Assembly (NCBI RefSeq): GCF_004348335.1
Contig: NZ_SMJW01000007.1
Span: 1 to 64,000 of the forward strand
From: Actinomadura bangladeshensis
Lineage (GTDB): Bacteria > Actinomycetota > Actinomycetes > Streptosporangiales > Streptosporangiaceae
Direction: 5' to 3'
Length of the DNA stretch: 64,000 nt
Position numbers and translations under genes: made by a program. Numbering within the stretch: the stretch's first letter is position 1; the number at the start of each line of letters is the position of its first letter. Shown here one piece after another: positions 45,609 to 54,822 of the stretch. The notes below the pieces were generated by a model, which was given only the letters and a program-made list of their open reading frames with translations, had not been told where the DNA came from and ran no database searches.

Positions 45609-47314
45609 TGAATTCCCGTGACCACTTTGGCCATGTTCCTGAGGCTGGTCGAGTTCTTGTCGAAGTAGGACGTGTGCGCTGTTGCGGGATTTAATCCCTT
45701 ACCCTCCATGCCGTAATCCAGCCTCCTGCCGCCGAATCCCGGATCGCCGGGCACCGATGCCATGCCCAGGAACCGCCCGGGTAGTTCGGTGTGGTTTCCG
45801 CCGTAGGGGACGGGGTCGCCGGGTGCTCGATCGGTGTAGACATGGTCGTCCCCGATCCCGAGTTCTGACGCGCGGCCCGCTTCGACGCCCGGACTTCCCG
45901 CGAAGATGATGTCGTCGGCGCCGAGATGTCCATGGACCGCGGCGGAGCCGATGACGGTACTCCCGTAACTGTGACCGATCATCGTCAGGTGGGCGGTACC
46001 GCCTTGGTGGGCGGTGCGCGTCCCGTCAACGAAATGGTTCAACAGGGGTGCTCCTTCGTCCGCGTAGTGGCGGAAAGGGGCTTCGAGCGGAATGCTCTGA
46101 GGAGCGTCGTATCCGAGCCAGGTGATCGTGGATACGGACTCGCCCTTGCTCATCTGATTCGACGTCAACCACAAGTCATTGCCGCGGTGCAAACCGGTTT
46201 CCATCCCGGCGAGGTTCGCATAGGTGCCGGGGACGTAGACCGCGGTGTGGGCGGCCGTGTCCGGGTTGCCCCTGGCGACGATGGCGTGGCCGTTGCCGCG
46301 CGTGTCGAAGCCCAGCAGGTAGCCCTCGGGAAGGTTCTTCTGGCCTGCCATGTCCAGGTTCGTCTGGATGGCGTCCATGCCTTTCAGTTGGCCCGCGAGC
46401 CTGTCGTGCTCGTCCTTCCAGATCTGGTAGAGCGGGTTGGTCACCGGGCCGGTCGGGCCGCTGAGGAACTGCTCGGGCGGCTTTCCCATGGCGTTCAGGC
46501 GCTGCTGGACGTCCGCGTGCGTTTCCTGGAGGACGAGCCGGTTGGCCTGGTCGCGGACGTCGGCGGGAAGTCCGTCCAGCGCGCCGATCTCGTCCGGGTG
46601 CGCCGTGATGTACTCCTGGCGCTGCTCCGGTGTGAGGCCGCGCCACCATTCCGCCGTCTTTTTCGGGTCCTTGCCGTCCGGGAGGCGGAGCCGGAGGCCG
46701 GTGTCGGCGAGCCCGGCCACCAGCCGCCCGTCGTTTCGGGCGTCCAGCCACGTCCTCGCCGTCACCCGCAGGTCCGGGGCGGCGGCGAGTCTCGCGAGCG
46801 CGGCCGCGTATCTCTCGTCGATCGCGGTCGCCCGGGTCACCGCGCGGCGGATCTGGTCGGCGATCGCCTGTGCCCGGGCCCGGTTGTCGCCGCCCTGGGC
46901 GCCGAGGGGCAGGCCGCCGGCCCCGGTGGCAGTGCCGCCGTGCCGCATGGGCGGCGAGGCCGGATAGCCGAGCCGCCCGTCGGGGCTGACGGTGAACCCG
47001 AGCCCGGCCGCCTCGCCGAGGGCTTGTTGCAGTGATTTCTGCTGGGCGCCGAGTTCGGCGGACATCGAGGCCAACAGTGTCCGGACGTCCCCCGATTCCG
47101 CCATTCCGTACTCGAAATTGCGGCTCAGCCGGGTCAGCCGCTGGAAAGCGGCCTCGGCGTCCTTCCCCTGCCAGGTGCCGTGCAGGGGTGCCAGTAACCG
47201 GCGGTCGGCGGTGTCACGTCCGGCCTCCAGCTCGTTCATCAGCCGGCCCCAGCCGTCCCCGGCGGACTTCACCGGCCCCAGGTCCAGCTTCTGGAGCTGC
47301 TGCATCGACACCAC
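45605..47314 (-). CDS. DUF1023 alpha/beta hydrolase with N-terminal WXG-like region
   Basis: 569-residue protein. The first 110 residues are helical with a Trp-x-Gly turn (HGTWQGKDAEAAFQRL), as in WXG100-related proteins. The C-terminal half is a DUF1023 alpha/beta hydrolase: VYVPGTYANLAGMETGL, nucleophile GHSYGS, and a later DPVPYGGNHTELPG with the His region. It is likely secreted or surface-associated and acts on a lipid or ester. The GTG at 47314 (or ATG at 47305) follows the upstream gene by 1 bp. Confidence 0.88.
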   Translation of the reverse strand: MVSMQQLQKLDLGPVKSAGDGWGRLMNELEAGRDTADRRLLAPLHGTWQGKDAEAAFQRLTRLSRNFEYGMAESGDVRTLLASMSAELGAQQKSLQQALGEAAGLGFTVSPDGRLGYPASPPMRHGGTATGAGGLPLGAQGGDNRARAQAIADQIRRAVTRATAIDERYAAALARLAAAPDLRVTARTWLDARNDGRLVAGLADTGLRLRLPDGKDPKKTAEWWRGLTPEQRQEYITAHPDEIGALDGLPADVRDQANRLVLQETHADVQQRLNAMGKPPEQFLSGPTGPVTNPLYQIWKDEHDRLAGQLKGMDAIQTNLDMAGQKNLPEGYLLGFDTRGNGHAIVARGNPDTAAHTAVYVPGTYANLAGMETGLHRGNDLWLTSNQMSKGESVSTITWLGYDAPQSIPLEAPFRHYADEGAPLLNHFVDGTRTAHQGGTAHLTMIGHSYGSTVIGSAAVHGHLGADDIIFAGSPGVEAGRASELGIGDDHVYTDRAPGDPVPYGGNHTELPGRFLGMASVPGDPGFGGRRLDYGMEGKGLNPATAHTSYFDKNSTSLRNMAKVVTGIQ

Positions 47315-47315
47315 G

Positions 47316-47648
47316 TCAGCCGTCCGCCTTCACATTGAGCAGATCGTTGAAGTTCTTGTTCATCCCGTCGACGAGCCCCTGCTCGGTCGCTTCGTCGTTG
47401 CCCGCGTTGGTCCGGAACGTCTCGGCGATCGACCAGCATTCGCCGCGCAGCGCGCCGAGCCGTTCGTCCCAGGATTGGAAGACTTTCGCCAGTGCGCCCG
47501 CGAACGCGAAACCGTCCGCACCCGCCGCGACGCCCTGGTGGGCGTTCTCCAAATTCTTCAGCGACTTCTGGACGTGGGCGCCCAGGGCGTCCGCCGACGT
47601 GCCCGTCTTCCGCAGATGCGCGGGGTCGAACTTCCGAGTCTCGGTCAC
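47316..47648 (-). CDS. WXG100-like secretion-associated protein
   Basis: 110-residue all-helical protein. It has no tryptophan-glycine turn of the classic type, but FQSWDERLGALRGECWS occupies the hinge position and the flanking helices match ESX-associated small proteins. The GTG at 47648 follows GGAAGGGA, a better site than the upstream frame start at 47672. It precedes the DUF1023 gene by 1 bp and follows the mycosin by 16 bp, so it probably forms a helical pair with the N-terminal region of that hydrolase. Confidence 0.72.
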   Translation of the reverse strand: MTETRKFDPAHLRKTGTSADALGAHVQKSLKNLENAHQGVAAGADGFAFAGALAKVFQSWDERLGALRGECWSIAETFRTNAGNDEATEQGLVDGMNKNFNDLLNVKADG

Positions 47649-47664
47649 CGGCTTTCCCTTCCGT

Positions 47665-48876
47665 TCACGCACTGCGGCCGACTCTTCGGCGGCGGCTCAC
47701 GATGAGGAGCGCGGCGGTCAGTCCCGCGACGACCAGGCTCGCGCCCGCCGCCCCGGCGACGATCGTCGCCACCGGAAGCCCGCCGGAGCCGCCTTCGGGT
47801 TTCGCCGCCGCCACCGGCTGCCGTGACGGCGCTCGGTACGTGGACGCCTTCCAGCGGTCGAACGCCTCGTAGACGGCGTTGGGCGCGCTGGACGGAACCG
47901 GGTACGTGGCGGGGTCCATTGCGTTGCGGACGAGGAGCACCCCGTAGCCGGTCCGCGGGTCCCATTTCTTGGTGCCGACCGGCATGGCCGTGGCGAGGAT
48001 CCGCTGCACGACCGTCCGCCCGGACATGCCGGGATTCCGCGACCGGATCAGCGCCACCGCCGCCGACGTCAGGGCGGCCGCCCCGCTGGTGCCCGCCGAG
48101 CCGGGGTAGTAGGTGCCGTCCTTGCCCACAAGCCCCATCTGCGCACCGGGCGCCGAGATGGTCACATAGTTCTGCCGCTGGGTCCTGTGCCAGGGCTTCG
48201 TCGCCTTGGTCACCGCCCCCACCGCGAGCACTCCCGGACACCTCGCCGGCTGTTCCGCGGCGTTCGTGCCGTCTCCGTCGTTTCCGGCCGCTGCGACCAG
48301 AACGACATCATGCGCGATCGCGTATGCGATGGCGGACTGGAGATCGTCCTCGCATCGAACCGACGTTCCGCCGATCGACATGTTGACGACCTTGGCCCCG
48401 TGGTCGACGGCGAACCGGATCCCCTGCGCGATCTCAGAGATGTTGTCCTCGGTCGCGGAACCGTGCGGAAGGCGCACCGGGATGATCTCCGCTTCGGGCG
48501 CCAGCCCCACGTATCCGGTGCGTCCGCCGCCGCGTCCCGCGATGAGCGCGGCGATGGACGTCCCGTGTCCCTGCTCGTCGAAGTCGGCCTGCCCCCTGGT
48601 ATCCCCGCCGGCCGTGTCGAGGCCGGGCAGGACGGCACCGGAGAGTTCGGGGAGCCGCGCGTTGACGCCGTCGTCGATCACCGCGACCTTCACGCCGGCG
48701 CCCTTGCTGAGCGGCCACACCTTCGTCTCGACCGACCATGCGTGGAACCACCACTCATCGCTGCGCGGGACCGGAGCGGCGGAGGCCGGGGCCGCCGCGG
48801 CGGTCCAGGCCAGTGCGGTCGCCGCCGCGCCCGCGCAGACGCGCCGGGCCCATGCCGGGGGAGTCAATCCGTCCAC
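47665..48876 (-). CDS. Type VII secretion mycosin (subtilisin-type protease, MycP-like)
   Basis: 403-residue membrane-anchored serine protease. There is a signal peptide (residues 1-33, ending ASA), the catalytic triad Asp68 (VAVIDDGV), His104 (GHGTS) and Ser264 (GTSGAAAL), then a proline-rich linker and one C-terminal transmembrane helix (VATIVAGAAGASLVVAGLTA) with a basic tail. MycP proteins stabilise ESX complexes and cleave substrates outside the membrane. The GTG at 48876 overlaps the end of the PPE-like gene by 13 bp. No EccB/C/D genes are in view. Confidence 0.93.
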   Translation of the reverse strand: MDGLTPPAWARRVCAGAAATALAWTAAAAPASAAPVPRSDEWWFHAWSVETKVWPLSKGAGVKVAVIDDGVNARLPELSGAVLPGLDTAGGDTRGQADFDEQGHGTSIAALIAGRGGGRTGYVGLAPEAEIIPVRLPHGSATEDNISEIAQGIRFAVDHGAKVVNMSIGGTSVRCEDDLQSAIAYAIAHDVVLVAAAGNDGDGTNAAEQPARCPGVLAVGAVTKATKPWHRTQRQNYVTISAPGAQMGLVGKDGTYYPGSAGTSGAAALTSAAVALIRSRNPGMSGRTVVQRILATAMPVGTKKWDPRTGYGVLLVRNAMDPATYPVPSSAPNAVYEAFDRWKASTYRAPSRQPVAAAKPEGGSGGLPVATIVAGAAGASLVVAGLTAALLIVSRRRRVGRSA

Positions 48877-50129
48877 TCGATCCGGGGCTCTTCGGCATGC
48901 GGCGGGGCGGTGGCCTCGCGTGCCTCCAACCGCTCCAGCCTGTCGAGGACCCTGCGCAACAGGGCCTCCTGCTCGGTCGGCTCGTCACCGGAGGTCTTCT
49001 GCGGCTCGGTGGGCTCGGGTGTCACCTCGCCGATGACCCTCGGTGCGACCTCCCGATCGTCGTACCAGACGTCCTGTTCGCTCAGCCACGTTCTCCGGTT
49101 GTGCTCCTTGGAGTGGTCTCCTCCGCGTCCTGAGCCTCCGGGATATCCGACGCCGGGCAAGCCAAGACGGCCTGCCGATGCCGTCCTGCCTGTCGCGCCG
49201 TGTGCGGGTGCCCCGCCAGGACCACCGGCGCCGGGAAGCAGACCTGGGCCTGCACCGGTCGTTCCGCCGGTAACACCGCCGCCACCTCCGGTGGCACCTC
49301 CGGGGAGGCCGCCACCCGCACCGAGGCCGCCGCCGACGGCGGGGCCGATCCCACCGGACGAGCCGGAACCCGGCAGGCTGCCGGCGCCGCCGGACGTCCC
49401 GAGAGCAGCCAGGTCAGTGCCGCCGAGGCTGCCGGGTTGTTGAGCTTCACCGGTGCCCGGCGAGCTGTCGCTGCTCACGCCGTCGAGAACCGAACCCGGA
49501 GCAACGCCAGGACCGCGGGTGCCGCCGCCCGTTTCGTGTGAACTCGCCGATCCGGATGCGTGCCCAGTTCCCGATCCCTCCGCAGGGAGGGTTCCGCCGG
49601 GGCCGTCAGTCCGCACGCTCGCGCTCGGCGATCCGTAGTCGAATCGCCTGTCCGTGCTGATGCTCGGCAGGCCGGTGGAGATGTCGGCGGGGATGGCGTT
49701 CCAGGTCTGGGTGGCGCGGGCGTTGGCGCCCTGCATCCACTGGCGCGCCTCTTCGACGCTCTTGGGGGTCGGCATGCTCTGCTGGTACCAGGCCAGGTAG
49801 CTCGTCCCGTGGGTTCTGACTGCGTTTCCCACCTCGGACGATCGGGAGGAGATCTCGAACGCGGCGACGAACAACTCGCGCAGGTGGTGCTGGGCGGCGT
49901 TGGAGGCGGGCCCCTTCCACGCGTTCGCGAGGTCATGGGCGAACCGGCGCAGGTCCGTCATCGCCTGGTCATAGGCGTTCGCAAGGTCCACGTAACTCTG
50001 GCCGGAGGCGGTCACCGCCGCGGGGGCGGTGCCGCGGAGCAATGATGTGATCTCTTCCTTGGACGTGTACGAGGCGGGCGAGCCGGACGGAGCACCATTG
50101 CGCAGCGAGGAGGTCATGTGCTCGGTCAT
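48864..50129 (-). CDS. PPE/WXG-like secreted protein with Gly-rich region
   Basis: 421-residue protein. Residues 40-140 are helical with the hinge NAWKGPASNAAQ (Trp-x-Gly), as in PPE/WXG-type proteins, followed by SYLAWYQQSMPTPKS. Residues about 170-330 are Gly/Ser/Pro-rich and unstructured. Near 340-370 lies RRTWLSEQDVWYDDREVAPR, often seen in actinobacterial PPE-like proteins, and a coiled coil ends the protein (ALLRRVLDRLERLEAREA). It is a likely substrate or component of the type VII secretion group. The ATG at 50129 follows GGCGGAACGG, 4 bp after the upstream gene. Confidence 0.85.
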   Translation of the reverse strand: MTEHMTSSLRNGAPSGSPASYTSKEEITSLLRGTAPAAVTASGQSYVDLANAYDQAMTDLRRFAHDLANAWKGPASNAAQHHLRELFVAAFEISSRSSEVGNAVRTHGTSYLAWYQQSMPTPKSVEEARQWMQGANARATQTWNAIPADISTGLPSISTDRRFDYGSPSASVRTDGPGGTLPAEGSGTGHASGSASSHETGGGTRGPGVAPGSVLDGVSSDSSPGTGEAQQPGSLGGTDLAALGTSGGAGSLPGSGSSGGIGPAVGGGLGAGGGLPGGATGGGGGVTGGTTGAGPGLLPGAGGPGGAPAHGATGRTASAGRLGLPGVGYPGGSGRGGDHSKEHNRRTWLSEQDVWYDDREVAPRVIGEVTPEPTEPQKTSGDEPTEQEALLRRVLDRLERLEAREATAPPHAEEPRIEWTD

Positions 50130-50131
50130 CG

Positions 50132-50653
50132 CTACCGTTCCGCCTCCGGCCAGGTCGGTCCGGGGCCGGGTACGCCGGGGCTCGGCTCACTGGTCGGGAC
50201 GGACGGCGGCGCCCCGCTCACCAGCCGGTCGAGTTCGCGGATCTTCGCCTCGATCTCGGCCTCGTGCCTGTCGTACACGTTCGCCGTCGCGTACAGCTTC
50301 TTGACGACGGCCTGCATGGCGTGGACGAACCGCAGGTGGTGGTCGCCGATCGCGGCGTGGGCGGTGGCCGCGGTTCCGGCGAGCTGGACGGCGGCGTCCC
50401 AGCGTCCGAACGCCGCGGGCGGCGCGGAGCCGGCCGCGCGCAGGTGTGCGGTGGCCGTGGAGATCACGGTCTCCAGCTGTCTTTCCAGCCGCCGCGCGAG
50501 CGATGTCACGTCGCCGACGACCAGGTCGGGCCCCGTGCTCTCGAGTCCGGGCCAGGCGCGCGCTTCTGGTGGCAGCCCCGAACGTGTGGGCGGCACAAGT
50601 ACCTCCATGGGGGGAGCGAGGAAGTAACGGAGCGCGGGGACTTGACCAGACAT
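50132..50653 (-). CDS. Helical protein, first gene of the type VII-associated group
   Basis: 173-residue protein without a recognised family. The middle is a long helical stretch (LARRLERQLETVISTATAHL through YATANVYDRHEAEIEAKI) and the ends are proline-rich. The layout resembles EspB/EsxA-like secreted partners. The ATG at 50653 has GGTGAAAG just upstream; a second ATG at 50608 lacks a site. It is separated by 2 bp from the PPE-like gene and probably encodes its partner. Confidence 0.68.
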   Translation of the reverse strand: MSGQVPALRYFLAPPMEVLVPPTRSGLPPEARAWPGLESTGPDLVVGDVTSLARRLERQLETVISTATAHLRAAGSAPPAAFGRWDAAVQLAGTAATAHAAIGDHHLRFVHAMQAVVKKLYATANVYDRHEAEIEAKIRELDRLVSGAPPSVPTSEPSPGVPGPGPTWPEAER

Positions 50654-51103
50654 CTTTCACCATGGAGTGCCATGCGTCAAAGCGCTGAGCAACTTTTCTC
50701 GTGCCGGTAGTTAGCGAGGCTGTGGAGGTCTCGGCCCCTATATGCGACTGCGATGCATTTTGCTTAGGTAAACGTGTGTCCTCCGGCATCATGTCGATGA
50801 CGTGTTCGGGTTTCGGTATGTCCGCATTGCCGCTACCGGGTGCGTCCGCGAAATCGTTACGGTGCTGTCGTCGGCGAGGCGGTGCAGGCGGGCGGGGCGT
50901 CCGCCGGTGCCGGTCTCCGGGGCAAATCCGTGCCGGCGGACGCGAGCATGCCGGCGGCGGTCAGCCGGTGCAGCGGCCTTCGGCCTTGCTGCGGGCCGCG
51001 AGTTCGGCGACGCCGGCCTTGCGCGCGTACCGGTAGTCGGCGGCCGCGGCCTCGCCGTACTCGCCGACGGCACTCGGCGTATCGGAGTGTGTGAGGAATC
51101 AGT
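50654..51103. other. Interval with possible gene remnant
   Basis: About 450 bp. Near 50660-50800 lies the promoter of the type VII-associated group. On the minus strand between about 50980 and 51070 a short frame reads YRYARKAGVAELAARSKAEG and stops at once, and neighbouring frames keep protein-like strings. This could be the tail of a degraded gene. I see no intact gene. Confidence 0.4.
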
Positions 51104-53575
51104 TCAGTCCAGAAGGAAATCGAGTTCTGCGGCGGCGTCCTTGAAGAGTGCCAGTATTGTTTGCGAGAAATGGTTCTGGTAGGGCTCTTCGGGGAGTGGC
51201 GGAGGTATCGATTCTTCGTAGATTTCCGTGCTCAGGATCTCTGCGCGGCGAGACGCGGAGCCCTTTCCGTGCTCCATGTAGGCGCGCGTCCAGGCGGGGC
51301 GGGGGTCGTGCGTGATCAGTTGGTCGACCAGCGTCGTGATCCGCTTCGTGACGGCGCTCGAAATGTCGCCGACGATGATCTCCTGCTCGTCGGTGTCCGG
51401 CTCGGATCCGGTCCAGCGGACGGGTCTCTGGATCATCCGGTAGACCGCGTACTCCAGGGCCGTTCGCAGGCTCGCCGCGGGGCGCAGGTCCTTGTACTCG
51501 TCGGTGTGCCCCTCTGAGAGGCGGCGCGTCAGCGCCTTGATGCTGCTCCAGTGCTTCTTCGGCGTCTCGGGGCAGTAGGCGAGCCCCAGGGTGCAGCGCC
51601 ACCGGGTGTGGAAGGACCGGGCCGCCTCGGCGACCGCGTCCGTCAGCTGCCCGCTTTCGTAGACCGGGCGCGCCTGCCCCGTCCCGCCCCGGACCGCCTC
51701 CTTCGTGAGCGCTTCGAGGAGGCCGTTGAGCTGCCGCATCGTGCGCCGGGACGCCTTCGGCCGGCGCGGGTCGATGCGTCCGGGGTCGAGGACCTGCTCG
51801 ATGCCGCCGACGAAGTAGCGCGCCTCGTCCAGGCGGCGGCGCAGTATCCGCTCGGCCAGTCCGAGCTCTTCCCGGATTTCGCTCAGCACGTTCTCGGCCG
51901 ATCCGAGGACGTGCCTCTCGCGGTCGGAGAACGAGCCGAGATTGTCGCCCTTGACGAGGTCGAAGTGGGTGAACAGGAAGAACAGCTTCTCGCCGTTCCC
52001 CGTGGCCGCCGCCGTCCGCATCACCGCGACCGGCGCCGCCTGCATCGGCTGCTGGGCGTTGTCGACGAGCACGATCGCGTCGACCTCGTCCAGGCGCTTG
52101 CGGAGGGGTGTGGACACCTCGGCGACGGAGCCGGGCGTGTGCCCGAGCCCTTCCCCGTCGATCAGGACGAGCCGCGCCCCGTGCTCGGCCCAGTGCGGGC
52201 GGAACGGCCCCGCCGCCCGGATCCCGTTCACCAGGGGCGTCAAAAGCCGGCCGAAGAGCGCCGCCCGGTTGCTGGAGAACCTGGTGACCCCGCGCAGGAA
52301 CTCGGCCCGGTCGGCGCACTCCCAGGACCAGGACAGCGGCCACCCGTCCGGGGCGCGATGCAGGTCGCCCTCCGTCAGGAGCTCGAAGCGGTCCTCGATG
52401 GCGTTGAGGAACGCGTCGACGATCAGCGCACAGGTATCCGAGCGCCGCACGCGCGTTTCGAGTTCGTCCTCGATGTACTCCTCAAGCGGCCGGTCCTCGT
52501 TCCCGGATCCGGTCGCGTCCCGCTGGACGGCGGCCAGTTCGGTCGCGACCGCGTGCTGGACGGCGCGTACCGCGTTCTGGACGAGCTCCGTCGTGCGCGG
52601 GTCGGCCGTGCGCGAAGCCGGTGCGGCCGGTGCCGCCGACGCGGCGGCCTCAGCATCGTCGTCCAGCTCGTCGTCCAACTCGTCATCGATGTCGTCGGCG
52701 TCCGAGGATTCGGGGAGGGCGGCGCGGCCGAGGAGGTAGCTGAACCGGTAGCGCTGGCTGACGTGGTCGAGCAGCCGGTTCTGGATCACCTCCCGGGGAC
52801 GGCCTTCGAACGCCGCCCGCGCCGCTTCCCAGACGTTGTCGCGCAGGTGGCCGGTGATCTCGTCGCGGCCGGCGAAGGTCACGGCGGCGCGGAACGGGCC
52901 TCCGGCCGTGAGGACGATCTCGGTGTCGGCCACGGTGGTCTTCGCGGTCGAGGTGGACGGGAACCGCTCGGTCTCCGGGTCCGTGCCGAGCAGCTGCCGG
53001 ACGACCGTCGTCTTCCCCGCCCCCGTGGTGCCCAGCAGGAGCACGTGCCGGTATCCCTCGGCGGCCCCGGGAAGCGGCAGCATCTCGTCCCGCAGGGCGG
53101 GAAAATCCCTGGTCGGGGCCTGCGCGGGCGTGCCGCCCACGACGGCGCGTTCGGTGAGCCGCCATTCTCGCTCCACCGCGTCCGCGAGGTCGGGAGGCAT
53201 CCGCCAGTGCCCGAGGTTGTGCGGGGCGGGGACGGGGTCGGCCAGCGGCACCGCGTCCGCCAGCTTCCAGTGGATGAACCGCTTGTCGGCCCAGGGCCCG
53301 CAGTCGCACGACCGCTCGTCGCACACGTCCGCCACCCGCGCCACGGCCACGATCGTGTTCCGCTCACCGCACAGGGCGTCGAGGCTCTCTGGTGAGCGGC
53401 CGGTCAGCCGGCTGGTCAGGCGCCTCAGGTCGCCGTCCATGGTCGAGCCCGCGCAGATGGCGATCCAGCCGCGCTGTTCCGTCGAGTACGGGCGGTTGTA
53501 GACGGTCTGGTGGCCGTGGCTGATCGCCCACGCGGCCGGCTGAGGGACGGTCAGGGCCCAGCAGAGTTCGGACAA
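51104..53575 (-). CDS. ASCH domain - P-loop GTPase fusion protein
   Basis: 823-residue fusion. Residues 1-125 look like an ASCH domain (WALTVPQPAAWAISHGHQ, then PVPAPHNLGHWRMP), a fold that binds RNA or modified bases. A P-loop GTPase follows: Walker A LLLGTTGAGKTTVVRQL (182-190 core), a switch-like TAKTTVADTEIV, G3-like VLIDGEGLGH and G4-like FLFTHFDLVKG. The region after is helical, as in dynamin/septin-like GTPases. The TTG at 53575 with GAGGA upstream is the only reasonable start. A truncated relative lies immediately upstream at 53603-54109. The function is unknown; ASCH plus a GTPase suggests a nucleic-acid-sensing defence protein. Confidence 0.85.
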   Translation of the reverse strand: MSELCWALTVPQPAAWAISHGHQTVYNRPYSTEQRGWIAICAGSTMDGDLRRLTSRLTGRSPESLDALCGERNTIVAVARVADVCDERSCDCGPWADKRFIHWKLADAVPLADPVPAPHNLGHWRMPPDLADAVEREWRLTERAVVGGTPAQAPTRDFPALRDEMLPLPGAAEGYRHVLLLGTTGAGKTTVVRQLLGTDPETERFPSTSTAKTTVADTEIVLTAGGPFRAAVTFAGRDEITGHLRDNVWEAARAAFEGRPREVIQNRLLDHVSQRYRFSYLLGRAALPESSDADDIDDELDDELDDDAEAAASAAPAAPASRTADPRTTELVQNAVRAVQHAVATELAAVQRDATGSGNEDRPLEEYIEDELETRVRRSDTCALIVDAFLNAIEDRFELLTEGDLHRAPDGWPLSWSWECADRAEFLRGVTRFSSNRAALFGRLLTPLVNGIRAAGPFRPHWAEHGARLVLIDGEGLGHTPGSVAEVSTPLRKRLDEVDAIVLVDNAQQPMQAAPVAVMRTAAATGNGEKLFFLFTHFDLVKGDNLGSFSDRERHVLGSAENVLSEIREELGLAERILRRRLDEARYFVGGIEQVLDPGRIDPRRPKASRRTMRQLNGLLEALTKEAVRGGTGQARPVYESGQLTDAVAEAARSFHTRWRCTLGLAYCPETPKKHWSSIKALTRRLSEGHTDEYKDLRPAASLRTALEYAVYRMIQRPVRWTGSEPDTDEQEIIVGDISSAVTKRITTLVDQLITHDPRPAWTRAYMEHGKGSASRRAEILSTEIYEESIPPPLPEEPYQNHFSQTILALFKDAAAELDFLLD

Positions 53576-53602
53576 GTCACATCCTCGGATAGGGGTCCGC
53601 GT

Positions 53603-54109
53603 TCAGGGGGCGGACGTCTCGATGAACTTGACGAGGGGGGTGAGGAGGCGGCCGTGGTGTTCGGGGCGGTCGCCCTCGAAGCGGGCGAGGACGCGGTCGA
53701 ACTCGGCGCGGTTGCGGGTCTCCCACGTCCACGACTCGGGCCAGCCGGACGGGTCGCGGTGCAGTTCGCCGACGTCCAGGAGGAGGAAGCGGTCGCGGAC
53801 GGCGGCGAGGAGGGCCTCGACGACCCGCGCGGTCACCGGCGAGCGCCGGACGTGGGACTCGGCCTCCCCGGTGCCGGCCTCCCGGACCAGCCGGCGGACC
53901 GCCCCCGCCGCCGACCGGACCAGTTCCGCCGCGCCCGTGTCGGCCGGCCCCAGGACGTGGCCGAGCGGGAACGGCCCGCCGTCCAGCAGGATGTCCCGGA
54001 TCACCGGCTCGGGGCGTTGCGCGAGGGCCGCGCGGGCCGCCTCCCAGAGGGTGTCGCGGAGGCGGCCGGCGATCTCGTCGCGGCCCGCGAAGATGACGGT
54101 GGCGCGCAC
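53603..54109 (-). CDS. Truncated paralogue of the neighbouring GTPase
   Basis: 168 residues that align with the middle of the ASCH-GTPase. IFAGRDEIAGRLRDTLWEAA matches TFAGRDEITGHLRDNVWEAA, LHRDPSGWPESWTWETRNRA matches LHRAPDGWPLSWSWECADRA, and HGRLLTPLVKFIETSAP matches FGRLLTPLVNGIRAAGP. It lacks the P-loop at the front and the G3/G4 parts at the end, so it cannot bind GTP alone. It is either a small regulatory subunit or the remnant of a partial duplication. The GTG at 54109 has only a poor ribosome site, which favours a remnant. Confidence 0.65.
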   Translation of the reverse strand: MRATVIFAGRDEIAGRLRDTLWEAARAALAQRPEPVIRDILLDGGPFPLGHVLGPADTGAAELVRSAAGAVRRLVREAGTGEAESHVRRSPVTARVVEALLAAVRDRFLLLDVGELHRDPSGWPESWTWETRNRAEFDRVLARFEGDRPEHHGRLLTPLVKFIETSAP

Positions 54110-54124
54110 GTCATGGCCCCGGCG

Positions 54125-54805
54125 TCAGCGGTTCCCGAGCGGGACGGTGACGCCCCCGGACCACATCGAGTCGTGCAGCTCGATGGCCTTCAGCCTGGTG
54201 CCGCGCGGGACGTCGTAGATGAGCGTGCCCTTGACCGAGTTCCCCGGGTTGATCTGCTCGAAGAACGACTTGGACTCTTGGCTCGTCCAGGTGGACGCCT
54301 CGGGGTCGGCCTCGAACTTGCGGCCCTTGGAGTCGATGAGCGTCTGGTTCACGTCGCTGAACGTCCGGGACCGGTCGCCGATGTTCTTCACGGTGACGTA
54401 GATGAAGACGAACTGCCCCTGGGCGGTGTCGCCGAAGTACTCGTTGCCGACCTTCTTCACGCCCTTCTTCACCTTGGTGACGGTGAAGGCGAACTTGCCG
54501 TCGCGGTACTCGCGGCCGATCCCGTTGACGACCTTCTTCTCGCCGGGCGGCTTCGTCTCGCCCTTTTCGCTCTTCTCGCTCTTCTCCACCGGCTTCTTCT
54601 CGGCGGCCGGGGACTCCGAGTCGGACGCGGCGGGCGTATCGGACGAGCTGGCCACGACCGCGACGCACGACACCATCATGAACAGCCCGGCGGCGGCGCC
54701 GATGATCCCGTAGAGGCAGCCCTTCCCGCGCTTCCGCGGCGGCGGGACGGCGTAGGCGGGAAGCGGCGGGACGGGGCCCTGCCCGTAGGGCTGGTGGGGG
54801 TTCAT
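54125..54805 (-). CDS. DUF4352-type membrane protein
   Basis: 226-residue protein. A proline-rich N-terminus (PPLPAYAVPPPRKRGKG) leads to one transmembrane segment (GCLYGIIGAAAGLFMMVSCV), a Ser/Glu/Lys-rich spacer and a DUF4352 immunoglobulin-like extracellular domain (FVFIYVTVKNIGDRSRTF, SFFEQINPGNSVKGTLIYD). The ATG at 54805 follows GGAGAACGAG; the longer frame to 54868 is weaker. DUF4352 proteins are common envelope proteins of unclear function. It is 17 bp downstream of the RNase H-fold gene and 15 bp before the truncated GTPase. Confidence 0.86.
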   Translation of the reverse strand: MNPHQPYGQGPVPPLPAYAVPPPRKRGKGCLYGIIGAAAGLFMMVSCVAVVASSSDTPAASDSESPAAEKKPVEKSEKSEKGETKPPGEKKVVNGIGREYRDGKFAFTVTKVKKGVKKVGNEYFGDTAQGQFVFIYVTVKNIGDRSRTFSDVNQTLIDSKGRKFEADPEASTWTSQESKSFFEQINPGNSVKGTLIYDVPRGTRLKAIELHDSMWSGGVTVPLGNR

Positions 54806-54822
54806 CTCGTTCTCCAGAAGAG

